A stretch of DNA of 64,000 nt from Saprospiraceae bacterium (GTDB taxonomy: Bacteria; Bacteroidota; Bacteroidia; Chitinophagales; Saprospiraceae), in NCBI GenBank assembly GCA_020631235.1, contig JAHDHQ010000001.1, forward strand, positions 237,858-301,857, in the 5' to 3' direction. Below are positions 1 through 8,810 of the stretch, one piece after another; positions within the stretch are counted from its first letter, which is position 1, and every line of letters starts with the position of its first letter. The notes below the pieces were generated by a model. It made no database searches, was not told where the DNA came from, and worked only from the letters and a program-made list of their open reading frames with translations. Made by a program: the position numbers and the translations under genes.

Positions 1-1181
1 GAAGTTTTGCAAAAAAAGATGGAAGCATATTAGCCATTGATACTACAACGAGTGATTTAGTAGATCTTTCTTTCAGTTCTTTTTTCAATAGTGGTTACCA
101 TAGGACTGTATTAGATCTACAGAAAGAAGGCACCTTAGAAGAACTTAAATATGGTGGAGTTGCAAAATTTAAAACAAAGCATTTAAAGCTTGGTTTAAAT
201 TACCAACATCAATCCTACAACAGTGCGTTTACTCCGGCTGACCAACTTTATAATGCTTATCGATTTAGAGGTAGTGCTTTAAATAATGTGAGCTTCGATT
301 ACAGCTATAAACTAAAAAACTTTTTCTTCTTTGGAGAATCTGCTCATTCTCTTGGAAGTGGTTTTGCTAATGTACACGGAGTACTCATGGGACTAGATAG
401 GAAAACTTCTCTGGCTGTACTTTACAGAAAATATGATGTAAATTATCATGCCATCAACCCGAATGCCTTCGCTGAACAAACCAGTATTTCAAATGAAGAA
501 GGTCTATACATCGGCTTGGATCTTAAACTCAATAATCACTGGAGATTTAGAACCTATGCGGATTTATGGAAACATCCTTGGCTAAAGTTTAAAACAGATG
601 CTCCCACCACTGGAAAAGAATATCTCTTAAGATTAGATTACAGGATTAAACGTAAACTATCTGCATACACACTTTACTTTCACGAAAGAAAATTTGATAA
701 CGTAAACCTGGGCGAAACCATAAACCCTGTTACATCCCAAACAAGAAGAAAACTCAGGTTCCATATAAATTATAATTTATCTAAAGCCATTCTATTGCGA
801 TCTAGATTTGAATTAGCTTGGTTTGATCAATTTCCAGAAAACTCAAATGGGTATTTAGCTTTTCAAGATATTCTTTACAAGCCCGTAGATTTTCCAATAG
901 AATTTTCAACAAGGTTCGCCATCTTCAATACAGATGGGTATAATAGTAGGATCTATGCATACGAAAATGATTTGCTCTATGAATTCTATATTCCAGCCTA
1001 TTATTACAAAGGATCTAGATACTATATAAATCTTAGATATAGAGGATTTAGAAATATACTGGCTGAGTTTAGATATGGTTACGTTTACTTTATAAATCGT
1101 GACTCCGTAGGTTCTGGATTAAACGAAATCGATGGAAATCATAAAACTGAATTAAAAGCGCAGTTAAAGTTTAAATTCTAG
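1..1181 (+). CDS. Outer-membrane beta-barrel protein, C-terminal part (ComEA/HHH-associated family)
   Basis: The reading frame is open from base 3 to the TAG at 1179-1181, so this is the 3' part of a gene that starts before the window. The protein alternates hydrophobic and aromatic residues in short beta strands and ends in a phenylalanine (KFKF), as outer-membrane barrels do. Stretches such as FFFFGESA, a Y-R-K-Y-D-V-N-Y segment, and SNEEGLYIGL followed by a W-R-F-R-T-Y-A-D segment and PWLKF resemble the barrel region of Bacteroidota proteins often annotated as helix-hairpin-helix (ComEA-like) because of an N-terminal HhH domain. That N-terminus is outside the window, so the family call rests on memory of the barrel pattern only. 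It converges on the next gene with 2 bp between stop codons. Confidence 0.6.
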   Translation, partial: SFAKKDGSILAIDTTTSDLVDLSFSSFFNSGYHRTVLDLQKEGTLEELKYGGVAKFKTKHLKLGLNYQHQSYNSAFTPADQLYNAYRFRGSALNNVSFDYSYKLKNFFFFGESAHSLGSGFANVHGVLMGLDRKTSLAVLYRKYDVNYHAINPNAFAEQTSISNEEGLYIGLDLKLNNHWRFRTYADLWKHPWLKFKTDAPTTGKEYLLRLDYRIKRKLSAYTLYFHERKFDNVNLGETINPVTSQTRRKLRFHINYNLSKAILLRSRFELAWFDQFPENSNGYLAFQDILYKPVDFPIEFSTRFAIFNTDGYNSRIYAYENDLLYEFYIPAYYYKGSRYYINLRYRGFRNILAEFRYGYVYFINRDSVGSGLNEIDGNHKTELKAQLKFKF

Positions 1182-1183
1182 CC

Positions 1184-2395
1184 CTACTGATAAAAAAGAT
1201 ATTTTTTTCGGATTTCCATGTAACCTTCCAAGTCTCTCTTCCATCTTGACGCTATTTCAGATAAAGACTTCCCCTCTAAAACTTCTTGCTTCAAGCTTGA
1301 ACTTCCAGCTAATTTATCAAAGAAATTATTATCGATAAAAAATGGATTTCCGGTCGGTTGCATAGCTTCATAAAATGACAGCAAATACTTCAATGTAAAG
1401 CCTTCACTGGCAATAGTTTCTTTTGAAAGCCTACTTAGATCGATTCCAAAGCAATACGTATTATTATGTTTTGGTTTAGATGCTCCTTCTGTCGATTTTG
1501 GAGTAAAATAGTAATCGTAGTTATTTAAAGACGGGTGGCCTAGATGTTGAAATGGTTTTTCCGTCCCTCTTCCTACAGATATGTGGGTTCCTTCAAACAA
1601 ACATAAAGATGGGTACAAAAGAATAGATTGCAAATTCGGCAAATTAGGTGATGGCTTTATAGGCAGCTCAAAACTCATATTACGTAAATAATCACGACAA
1701 TAAACCACCGTCAAATCCAATGTTTCGGCTTGATTAATCCACTGTTCGCCTTTAACCATCTCTGCATACTCCCCTATACTTAATCCATACACTATGGGGA
1801 CATTATGTAATCCTACGAAACTCTTTAAAGGATCTTCCAACATTGGACCGCCCACATAAAAACCATTCGGATTAGGTCTATCTAATACTATGATCGGAAG
1901 CTTGTTTTCGGCACATGCTTCCATAGTGTAAGTCATCGTCGATATGTATGTATAAAATCGGCAACCGACGTCTTGGATGTCAAATACTATAATATCTAAA
2001 TCATCTAACATTTCTGCGCTGGGCTTTCTATGCTTCCCGTATAAAGAGACGAGTGGCAATCCGGTTGTTTCATCCACTTGATCATCAATTTTTGCGCCTG
2101 CATCTGCCTTCCCTCTAAAACCATGCTCAGGGGAAAAAACCTTTACAATATTAATTCCCTTAGCAAGTAAAACATCGACTAAATGGCCTTGATCAACCAC
2201 ACTTGTTTGATTGACCACCATGCCTACTCGCTTATTCTTTAGAACAGTGAGATATTCTTCAAACTGCTCAGCACCAGCTTTAGGATAACTAGATAAAACA
2301 AAGCTAGGAGGTGACGAAGACATCTTTTCTGTTTTTTGTGCCTGGCAAGCCACTAAGAATAAAAATGGAATGATTACTTTCAATGTTCGATACAT
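1184..2395 (-). CDS. namZ: DUF1343 lipoprotein, NamZ-type exo-beta-N-acetylmuramidase
   Basis: A 403-residue protein of the DUF1343/NamZ family (GH171), whose characterised members release N-acetylmuramic acid from the non-reducing end of peptidoglycan fragments. It begins with a lipoprotein signal ending LVAC, which places it in the periplasm or outer membrane. Family landmarks include KRVGMVVNQTS, FSPEHGFRG, the acidic D-D-L-D-I-I-V-F-D-I-Q-D-V-G stretch, VLDRPNPNG, and GRGTEKPF near the C-terminal third. The frame runs on upstream to 2593, but the ATG at 2395 gives the signal peptide and avoids overlap with the divergent gene at 2412, so I chose it. Only 16 bp separate the two divergent starts, so the promoters must overlap the neighbouring coding regions or be very compact. 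The family call is firm; muramidase activity is inferred from the family. Confidence 0.88.
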   Translation of the reverse strand: MYRTLKVIIPFLFLVACQAQKTEKMSSSPPSFVLSSYPKAGAEQFEEYLTVLKNKRVGMVVNQTSVVDQGHLVDVLLAKGINIVKVFSPEHGFRGKADAGAKIDDQVDETTGLPLVSLYGKHRKPSAEMLDDLDIIVFDIQDVGCRFYTYISTMTYTMEACAENKLPIIVLDRPNPNGFYVGGPMLEDPLKSFVGLHNVPIVYGLSIGEYAEMVKGEQWINQAETLDLTVVYCRDYLRNMSFELPIKPSPNLPNLQSILLYPSLCLFEGTHISVGRGTEKPFQHLGHPSLNNYDYYFTPKSTEGASKPKHNNTYCFGIDLSRLSKETIASEGFTLKYLLSFYEAMQPTGNPFFIDNNFFDKLAGSSSLKQEVLEGKSLSEIASRWKRDLEGYMEIRKKYLFYQ

Positions 2396-2411
2396 GTAAA
2401 TTACATTTAAT

Positions 2412-3806
2412 ATGTCACAAAGATATGCAGTTGTAGACATAGAAACCACTGGTGGAGATCCTAGACGTGACAAAATCACTGAAATTGGGATCGTAATACT
2501 TGAAAACAACGAAATTGTTAAGAAGTATAGTACACTCATTAACCCAGAAAGATCTATACCTGAATTTATTACTCGGCTAACGGGCATTACCAATGCAATG
2601 GTGGAAGAAGCCCCTAAGTTTTATGAAGTTGCAAAGGAAGTGGTAGAAATGACCGACTCAGCCATTTTTGTTGCTCATAATGTCAGGTTTGATTATCAAT
2701 TTTTACAACATGAGTTTAAACAGCTAGGCTACACCTTTAGCAAACGAAAACTCTGTACTGTAAGATTAAGCAGACAAACTTTTCCAGGATTAGATGGCTA
2801 TAGTCTGGGTAAATTAATTAAGTATTTTGATATACAGGTGGATTCGAGACACCGGGCTTTAGATGATGCATATGCAGCAGCCATCGTTTTATCTAAATCG
2901 TTAGAAAAAGGAAAAACTAAGAAGTCCATACAAAAAATGATTTCAGAAGGGATCAAATTAACTAGACTACCCAAACACATAGAACCTAAAGATATCTTAA
3001 CATTACCTGAAGATTGTGGAGTCTATTATTTTAAAGACACCACTGGACATATCGTTTATATCGGTAAATCAACCAACATCCAAAAGAGAGCCAAACAACA
3101 CTTTAGTAAAGAAAGTCGCAAAGCAAACCGAATGTTCAGAGAAGTAGCTGAAATTGACTATGTGCTCACAGGAAGTGAATTACATTCATTATTATTAGAA
3201 TCAAGTGAAATAAAAAAGCACCTTCCACCGATTAATGTAGCCCAAAAACAAAGTAAATATCCTTTTCAAATATTATCCTATCAAAACTCCAATGATTACC
3301 GGAGGTTCGAAATTTGCAAAAAAGGAATTTTATTGACAGATGAGCAGGTGGTTTTTGGGCAGTTTGCTAAAAAAGCACATGCAAAACATAGATTAAAGTC
3401 CCTGTGTGAACAATTTCAGTTATGTTATCAGTTTACTGACATTGAAAAACCTAAAGAAGGAGCTTGCTTTCTATTCGAAGTAGAAAAATGTTTTGGAGCT
3501 TGTGTGGAAACAGAACCCATAGAAAGTTATAACGAAAGGGCTGATCTGGCTTTGGAAGTGTTTAACCAATTTTTAGATCAACGATTCATCATTATTGAAG
3601 AAACCCACAATATAGATGAATTAATATGCTTTATCATTAAGGAAAACACCTATCAAGGTTATTGCTTAATCGATAATAATCATGCTTACAATTATGATCA
3701 AATAGAAGCTCAAATATCAAATATAGCCGAAGAAAATCCTGAACATCAAAGCATCATTCTTCAATATCTTTCGAGTAAGCCATCCACCAAAGTATTATAT
3801 CCCTGA
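2412..3806 (+). CDS. DnaQ-like 3'-5' exonuclease fused to a GIY-YIG (UvrC/Cho-like) nuclease domain
   Basis: The 464-residue protein carries two nuclease domains. Residues about 4-165 form a DEDDh exonuclease like DNA polymerase III epsilon: DIETTG (motif I), HNVRFDYQFL (motif II) and HRALDDA (motif III) are all intact. Residues about 198-275 form a GIY-YIG domain: GVYYFKD, then IVYIGKS, the conserved arginine in IQKRAKQHF, and a glutamate in LLLESSEIKKHLPP. About 190 further residues resemble the region after GIY-YIG in similar fusions. Such fusions are known from several bacterial phyla and are thought to act in DNA repair, cutting with one domain and trimming with the other. The gene is divergent from the muramidase gene, and its 3' end overlaps pyrF by 12 bp on the opposite strand. 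Confidence 0.9.
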   Translation: MSQRYAVVDIETTGGDPRRDKITEIGIVILENNEIVKKYSTLINPERSIPEFITRLTGITNAMVEEAPKFYEVAKEVVEMTDSAIFVAHNVRFDYQFLQHEFKQLGYTFSKRKLCTVRLSRQTFPGLDGYSLGKLIKYFDIQVDSRHRALDDAYAAAIVLSKSLEKGKTKKSIQKMISEGIKLTRLPKHIEPKDILTLPEDCGVYYFKDTTGHIVYIGKSTNIQKRAKQHFSKESRKANRMFREVAEIDYVLTGSELHSLLLESSEIKKHLPPINVAQKQSKYPFQILSYQNSNDYRRFEICKKGILLTDEQVVFGQFAKKAHAKHRLKSLCEQFQLCYQFTDIEKPKEGACFLFEVEKCFGACVETEPIESYNERADLALEVFNQFLDQRFIIIEETHNIDELICFIIKENTYQGYCLIDNNHAYNYDQIEAQISNIAEENPEHQSIILQYLSSKPSTKVLYP

Positions 3807-4634
3807 CGACTCTAAAATTTTCGCCATTTGCTGCTGGATTTTTAAAGCAGATTTCCGGGCCGCTTTGTCAAAGTCTCTATCTTCGGATGCGAAAATGATT
3901 CCTCTAGAAGAATTTACGATCAAGCCCACATCTTTGTTCATTCCAAACTGACAAACTTCTTCGAGACTTCCGCCTTGTGCACCTATTCCAGGAACTAATA
4001 AAAAATGATCTGGTATGATGTCTCGAATAGATTTAAAATAAGATGGTTTGGTAGCTCCCACAACATACATGAGCTGATCTGAACTACCCCATCTAGACGA
4101 AGTGTCTAGGATGTGCTTATACAATTCTTTACCATCTTCATCTTTAATTAATTGAAAATCAAAAGCACCTTTATTTGAAGTTAACGCTAATAAGATACTC
4201 CACTTGTTTTCATAATCTAGAAACGGTCCTATCGAATCACTACCCATATAAGGAGCTAAGGTAATTGCATCACATGGATAGGTTTTAAAAAAAGTCTCCG
4301 CATATTGCTTAGAAGTATTTCCTATGTCTCCTCTTTTTGCATCAGCAATGGTAAATAGCTCATTGGGTATGTATTTCAGTGTGTCTTCCAATGCTTGCCA
4401 ACCGGGCACTCCTTGGCTTTCGTAAAAAGCTATATTTAATTTATAACTGATGCATAAATCATGTGTTGCATCGATGATAGCCTTGTTAAAGTAACTGATA
4501 GGATTAGATTTGGTTTCCAAAATATGCTTAGGTATTCTGGTAATATCGCTATCCAGACCTATAGCTAAAAAACTTTGCTTCGATTGTATTTGTTTGGTAA
4601 GGAACGCCTTGTCCTTTGGGTCATTAAACTCCAT
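3795..4634 (-). CDS. pyrF: Orotidine 5'-phosphate decarboxylase
   Basis: It catalyses OMP to UMP, the last step of de novo pyrimidine synthesis, in the cytoplasm. At 279 residues it is the longer PyrF type found in Bacteroidota and actinobacteria rather than the 230-residue enterobacterial type. The catalytic DAKRGDIG motif is intact at residues 98-105 (K100), GLDSD is near the N-terminus, and VPGIGAQGG precedes the C-terminal phosphate-binding region. Its ATG overlaps the stop codon of the upstream Nfu-domain gene by 11 bp, consistent with translational coupling in one transcript with the two Fe-S genes. Its 3' end overlaps the convergent exonuclease gene by 12 bp. Confidence 0.95.
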   Translation of the reverse strand: MEFNDPKDKAFLTKQIQSKQSFLAIGLDSDITRIPKHILETKSNPISYFNKAIIDATHDLCISYKLNIAFYESQGVPGWQALEDTLKYIPNELFTIADAKRGDIGNTSKQYAETFFKTYPCDAITLAPYMGSDSIGPFLDYENKWSILLALTSNKGAFDFQLIKDEDGKELYKHILDTSSRWGSSDQLMYVVGATKPSYFKSIRDIIPDHFLLVPGIGAQGGSLEEVCQFGMNKDVGLIVNSSRGIIFASEDRDFDKAARKSALKIQQQMAKILESSGI

Positions 4635-4884
4635 TGATTGCTTCGACTGATTTAATTTGTGGCATCTTTTGCTTTAGTGTTTGTTCCACTCCGGCCTTCA
4701 TGGTCATGACTGACATAGAACATGTTTGGCAATTCCCTAGCCATTTAACTTTAACTTCCCAATCATCTGTGATTTCTACCAGCTCGATATTACCACCATC
4801 CACAGCAAGATGTGGCCTTAAATCGTCTAAAGCCTTATCCAATGTTTCAAGAATTTCTGCCTTTTCAGTATTTGACATATTCAA
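4624..4884 (-). CDS. NifU C-terminal (Nfu) domain Fe-S carrier protein
   Basis: This 86-residue protein is a single Nfu domain. It contains HLAVDGGNIELV and the CxxC motif C52-Q-T-C55, which in characterised Nfu proteins binds a bridging [4Fe-4S] cluster between two subunits for transfer to target apoproteins. Two ATGs are possible (residue 1 or 3); the first is reported. It lies 20 bp downstream of mrp and overlaps pyrF by 11 bp, so the order is mrp-nfu-pyrF on the minus strand. Sitting next to Mrp supports a role in Fe-S cluster assembly or delivery. Confidence 0.93.
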   Translation of the reverse strand: MNMSNTEKAEILETLDKALDDLRPHLAVDGGNIELVEITDDWEVKVKWLGNCQTCSMSVMTMKAGVEQTLKQKMPQIKSVEAINGV

Positions 4885-4904
4885 AAATACTAATTTATAT
4901 GTTC

Positions 4905-5987
4905 TTAAGAAACAGTAACAATATTCGTATCACCCTTTTCCTTGTTTCTTTTGTCCAATGATGCTTTTAGTTCGATGACCATTTGATCAAAATATGCTTT
5001 AGCGGGATGGACATCTGATTCCATAAATGGGAGACCTTTATCTCCTGCTTCTCTTACACTTTGTACGAGTGGCAACTGCCCTAGTAGTTTCGTATCTCCT
5101 AGATTTGCTAATTGTTCGCCACCTCCTTGACCAAACAAATAATATTTGTTATTTGGTAATTCTGCAGGTGTAAACCAACTCATATTTTCTACTACTCCAA
5201 GTATAGGAACATTGACATTCGGCAGTAGGAACATGTTCATGGCTTTTAAAGCATCTGCAACAGCTACATCTTGCGGCGTAGTAACCATCACTGCGGCAGT
5301 GAGTGGTATGGTTTGTACTAAAGTAAGCTGGATATCGCCTGTCCCTGGTGGGAGATCTATAATTAAGTAATCTAATGCCGGCCACACACAATCAAAAACA
5401 AATTGTTTAATAATTCCTCCCAGCCTTGGACCTCTCAAAACAACAGCTTGTTCAGGCTCTAACAAGTATCCTAATGAAATAGAATGGATTCCATATTTTT
5501 CGATAGGTATCATTTTAGGTTTACCTTGAACGGGCTGAATTTTAGGCTTTACATCTTTTAATCCTAACATGGTAGGCATAGATGGGCCGTACAAATCTGC
5601 GTCCATCAAGCCCACTTTTGCGCCTGCATTTTTTAAGGCTAATGCGAGATTTAAAGATACAGTAGACTTGCCTACTCCACCTTTGCCAGAGGCAACAGCG
5701 ATTATATTCTTTATTTGCGGTAAGGGATTCGCAAAATCATTGCTTGATTCCTTAATAAAATTGATAAGTACTTGGCTATCTGGGTACATTTGTTGTACAG
5801 CCTCAGTACAAGCTGTATTTAGAAACATTTTTAAATTATCCTCTTGTGGCCTCAATTTGATATCAAAAGTTAATTTATTATCGTCAATCCTTAAATTGTG
5901 AACCATTTTAGAATCGATGATATCCTTTCCGTGATTTGGGTGCTGAATAGTCCTAAGGGCTTGTAAAATCTTATTATTGTCCATCAT
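4905..5987 (-). CDS. Mrp/NBP35-family ATP-binding Fe-S carrier (ApbC-like)
   Basis: The 360-residue protein has an N-terminal DUF59/MIP18-like domain (about 5-80) and a ParA/MinD-type ATPase. The deviant P-loop GKGGVGKST is at about 101-109, followed by DADLYGPSMP (switch I) and IDLPPGTGD (Walker B). Mrp proteins are cytoplasmic Fe-S carriers or scaffolds. The segment after VENMSWFTPAEL, where many homologues have the CxxC that binds the cluster at the dimer interface, contains no cysteine here. I recall similar cysteine-free versions in other Bacteroidota, so this may be a lineage trait. The first of two adjacent ATGs is taken as the start. It is the first gene of a probable mrp-nfu-pyrF operon. 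Confidence 0.93.
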   Translation of the reverse strand: MMDNNKILQALRTIQHPNHGKDIIDSKMVHNLRIDDNKLTFDIKLRPQEDNLKMFLNTACTEAVQQMYPDSQVLINFIKESSNDFANPLPQIKNIIAVASGKGGVGKSTVSLNLALALKNAGAKVGLMDADLYGPSMPTMLGLKDVKPKIQPVQGKPKMIPIEKYGIHSISLGYLLEPEQAVVLRGPRLGGIIKQFVFDCVWPALDYLIIDLPPGTGDIQLTLVQTIPLTAAVMVTTPQDVAVADALKAMNMFLLPNVNVPILGVVENMSWFTPAELPNNKYYLFGQGGGEQLANLGDTKLLGQLPLVQSVREAGDKGLPFMESDVHPAKAYFDQMVIELKASLDKRNKEKGDTNIVTVS

Positions 5988-6048
5988 ATTCTCTTTCTAA
6001 CGCACATAAAATACTTAATGTTCAAAGTGCAAAGTATATTAAGTTTCT

Positions 6049-6056
6049 TAGTTTTG
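6049..6056 (+). promoter_or_regulatory. Candidate -7 box upstream of the ribF-glycosyltransferase fusion
   Basis: TAGTTTTG matches the Bacteroidota -7 consensus TAnnTTTG exactly and lies 34 bp before the ATG at 6091, which would give a short leader. No clean TTG -33 element sits at the usual spacing, so this is a weak call based on one motif and its position. Confidence 0.3.
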
Positions 6057-6090
6057 TGTTAATAATTAATAAAACATCCATGACGCTTTT

Positions 6091-8067
6091 ATGAATGTAT
6101 TTACATCCATAAATGAATTGCCAAAGTTAGGCAAACATGTGGTAAGCTTTGGATCCTTTGATGGATTGCATCTAGGTCACAAAAAATTACTTCGGCGAAT
6201 TAAACAAATCGCTAAAGAGTACAACTGTGAAACTACTGTGGTGAGTTATCATCCACACCCTCGAAATGTATTGGACGCAAAAAATAGCAATATAAAATTG
6301 CTGACCAGTTTGGAGGAAAAAACGAAACTCCTTGAGGATTTTGGAATCGACCATTTAGTTATAGTCCCTTTCACTCTTGAATTTTCTCAACAGCACCCAA
6401 GAGAATATATTGAAAAATTTGTATTAGACAAACTCAATCCATCAGCCATTGTAATTGGCTATGATCACAGATTTGGTTTAAATAGACAGGGCGATTTCAA
6501 TCTCATGAAAGAGTACGAATCATCTTTTGAATATGGGATTTTCCAAATACATAAGGAAGAGATAGATGATATAGCCATAAGCTCATCAAATATTCGGCAT
6601 TCGCTAAATACTGGAGACATCACCCGAGCTAATCATTTTTTGGGCTATAAATATCAAATGAATGGCAAAGTAGTAAAGGGAGATGGTATTGGCAAAACGC
6701 TGGGATATCCAACTGCTAACTTAAGCATAAAGGGTGAAGAGAAACTAATTCCGCGAGATGGCATCTATGCTTGTAAGGTCCATTTTGATGAAAGTGAATA
6801 TCAGGCTATGCTCTACATTGGCCACAGACCTAGTATAAAAAACAATGACTCGAAAAAGGTAGAGGTTAATATATTTGATTTTAATCAAAACATTTACGAA
6901 AAAGATATTAAAATTGAGTTTGTCAGTTATATCAGAGATGATCAAAAATTTGATTCTCTGGAAGATTTGAAAAACCAATTAGCTTTAGATAAAATAAACA
7001 CAAAGGCTTTTTTCGATAGGACCACAATCTATAAATCTAAGTTCAAAACGACAATTGCTATACTGAATTATAACGGAGAAGAATTTCTAGAAGCTTATCT
7101 TCCTTCTGTTGCGGAAAGCAGTAAAAATGACATCAAAACTGTACTTATAGACAACAAAAGTACAGACCACTCTATTTCTTTCGTCAGAGAATGGTTTCCA
7201 GAAGTGGAGATTGTGGAACTTAGTCAAAATTATGGTTTTGCTGAGGGGTACAACAAGGGCATGGAGTTTATCGACTCGACATTTACTGTACTATTAAACT
7301 CAGATGTATTAGTCTCCAAAAATTGGTTGGACCCCATTATAGATCTAATGGAAAAGGACCCAAGTATTGCGGCGGCCATGCCTAAGGTTTTATCTTTAGA
7401 AGAACAACAAATGTTCGAATACTCGGGAGCTTGTGGCGGATTGATGGATCCCTTAGGTTATCCAATTTGTCGAGGTAGAATGTTCCAAACCTGTGAAGAA
7501 GACACTGGGCAATATGATGATATTAAAGAAATATTTTGGGCTAGTGGAGCTGCTTTAGTGGTACGCACAGATGTATTTAAAAAGTTTGGAGGTTTCGACG
7601 GCGATTATTTTGCTCATCAGGAAGAGATCGATTTTTGTTGGCTGCTAAAAAATGCCGGTTACAAAATCATGGTTGTCCCCACTTCTAAAATTTATCATTT
7701 AGGTGGCGGCACTTTAAGTTATGAGAATCCACATAAAGTATTCTTAAATTTTCGTAATAATTTGACCACCATTATTAAAAATGAAAAAGGGATGAATCTT
7801 TTTTGGGTCATTCCAATACGATTAGTTTTAGACGGGGTTGCAGGTATATTTTTCCTTGCAAAAAGAGAGTGGAAAAGCACTATAAACATCATTTCAGCAC
7901 ATATAAACGTCTACATTTCACTTCCCAAACTTTGGGCAAAGCGTAAAAAGAATTTAGAGCTCATCGAGCAACATAAAATTTCATATCCAAATTATGAAGG
8001 CCGCATCAAGCAGTGGTCTATTTTCCAATATTTTGCTTTTGGCAAAAAGAAATTTAGTGATCTATAA
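6091..8067 (+). CDS. ribF: Fusion of bifunctional riboflavin kinase/FAD synthetase with a family 2 glycosyltransferase
   Basis: One uninterrupted 658-codon frame encodes two complete enzymes. Residues 1 to about 305 are RibF: the FAD synthetase half has GSFDGLHLGHKKLL with HLGH, and ISSSNIRHSL; the riboflavin kinase half has GKTLGYPTANL and the C-terminal IRDDQKFDSLEDLK segment. This makes FMN and FAD from riboflavin in the cytoplasm. From about residue 318 a GT2 domain starts (TIAILNYNGEEFLE), with IDNKSTD, NYGFAEGYNKG, LLNSD (the DxD-like site), EIFWASGAALVVR, HQEEIDFCW and HLGGGTLSYENP. The C-terminal part may contact the membrane (WVIPIRLVLDGVAGIFFLA). The linker is about a dozen residues with no ATG, GTG or TTG start at the junction, so separate translation of the second half looks unlikely. 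The RluA-family gene follows after 2 bp. Confidence 0.93.
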   Translation: MNVFTSINELPKLGKHVVSFGSFDGLHLGHKKLLRRIKQIAKEYNCETTVVSYHPHPRNVLDAKNSNIKLLTSLEEKTKLLEDFGIDHLVIVPFTLEFSQQHPREYIEKFVLDKLNPSAIVIGYDHRFGLNRQGDFNLMKEYESSFEYGIFQIHKEEIDDIAISSSNIRHSLNTGDITRANHFLGYKYQMNGKVVKGDGIGKTLGYPTANLSIKGEEKLIPRDGIYACKVHFDESEYQAMLYIGHRPSIKNNDSKKVEVNIFDFNQNIYEKDIKIEFVSYIRDDQKFDSLEDLKNQLALDKINTKAFFDRTTIYKSKFKTTIAILNYNGEEFLEAYLPSVAESSKNDIKTVLIDNKSTDHSISFVREWFPEVEIVELSQNYGFAEGYNKGMEFIDSTFTVLLNSDVLVSKNWLDPIIDLMEKDPSIAAAMPKVLSLEEQQMFEYSGACGGLMDPLGYPICRGRMFQTCEEDTGQYDDIKEIFWASGAALVVRTDVFKKFGGFDGDYFAHQEEIDFCWLLKNAGYKIMVVPTSKIYHLGGGTLSYENPHKVFLNFRNNLTTIIKNEKGMNLFWVIPIRLVLDGVAGIFFLAKREWKSTINIISAHINVYISLPKLWAKRKKNLELIEQHKISYPNYEGRIKQWSIFQYFAFGKKKFSDL

Positions 8068-8069
8068 TT

Positions 8070-8810
8070 ATGGCTAAAGAACGACTACCCATTGTTTTTG
8101 AAAATGATGCTCTAATAATTGTCAATAAGCCAGCAGGATTGCTCAGTATTCCAGACAGGTATTATGGACACCTTCCCAGTGCAAAGCAAATGCTCAAAGA
8201 TCGATTCGAGGAGATATTTGTGGTCCATCGATTAGACAAAGATACTTCAGGCTTAATCATATTTGCTAAAGATGCCGAAACGCATAAAGAATTGTCATTA
8301 CAATTTGAAGAACACAATGTTACGAAAGAATACTTAGCCGTTGTCGATGGACAAGTAAACAGTGAAGATGGTAGCATATTAGAACCCATAAGTTTTAATA
8401 AACAAAAGCAAGCTGTAGAGCTTAAAAAGTCAGGTAAAAACTCCATCACCCATTTTGAAGTACTCGAAAGATTTCAAGACTATAGTTATCTTAAGTTAAA
8501 TATAGAAACTGGCAGAATGCATCAAATCAGAGTCCATCTAAAATCGATCGGCCATCCATTAATGGTTGATGCTAAATATGGCTATCGTGATGCTTTCTTT
8601 TTATCTGAAATAAAACGTAAAAAGTATCATCTCCAGAAATACGAAGAAGAAAGACCCCTACTGCGAAGGCATCCGTTGCACTGCTTTAGACTAGTTTTCA
8701 CCCATAAAAAAGAAACCATCGATATTAACATTTTTGACCAATTGCCGAAAGATATCAAAGCGATACTCAATCAGCTCAGAAAACACAATCCAGTCAGAGA
8801 CACATTTTAA
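8070..8810 (+). CDS. RluA-family RNA pseudouridine synthase
   Basis: A 246-residue pseudouridine synthase that isomerises uridines in rRNA or tRNA. It has the RluA-family catalytic motif HRLDKDTSGL with the nucleophile D56, an opening NKPAGLLSIPD segment, and GRMHQIRVHLKSIGHPL near residue 150. It has no N-terminal S4 domain. The precise rRNA or tRNA target cannot be read from the sequence, so I give no gene symbol. It starts 2 bp after the RibF-glycosyltransferase fusion, so the two are almost certainly cotranscribed. Its stop codon shares a TTAA tetranucleotide with the stop of the convergent peroxidase gene. Confidence 0.92.
   Translation: MAKERLPIVFENDALIIVNKPAGLLSIPDRYYGHLPSAKQMLKDRFEEIFVVHRLDKDTSGLIIFAKDAETHKELSLQFEEHNVTKEYLAVVDGQVNSEDGSILEPISFNKQKQAVELKKSGKNSITHFEVLERFQDYSYLKLNIETGRMHQIRVHLKSIGHPLMVDAKYGYRDAFFLSEIKRKKYHLQKYEEERPLLRRHPLHCFRLVFTHKKETIDINIFDQLPKDIKAILNQLRKHNPVRDTF

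Noticed and set aside
4634-5901. Several plus-strand frames opposite nfu and mrp
   Set aside because: They are antisense shadows of well-supported genes and encode low-complexity products with no family.
6091-8067. Frameshift artefact joining ribF and the glycosyltransferase
   Set aside because: The frame is continuous, both domains are intact to their expected ends and the junction has no sign of a shift; still listed as a check in the finding.
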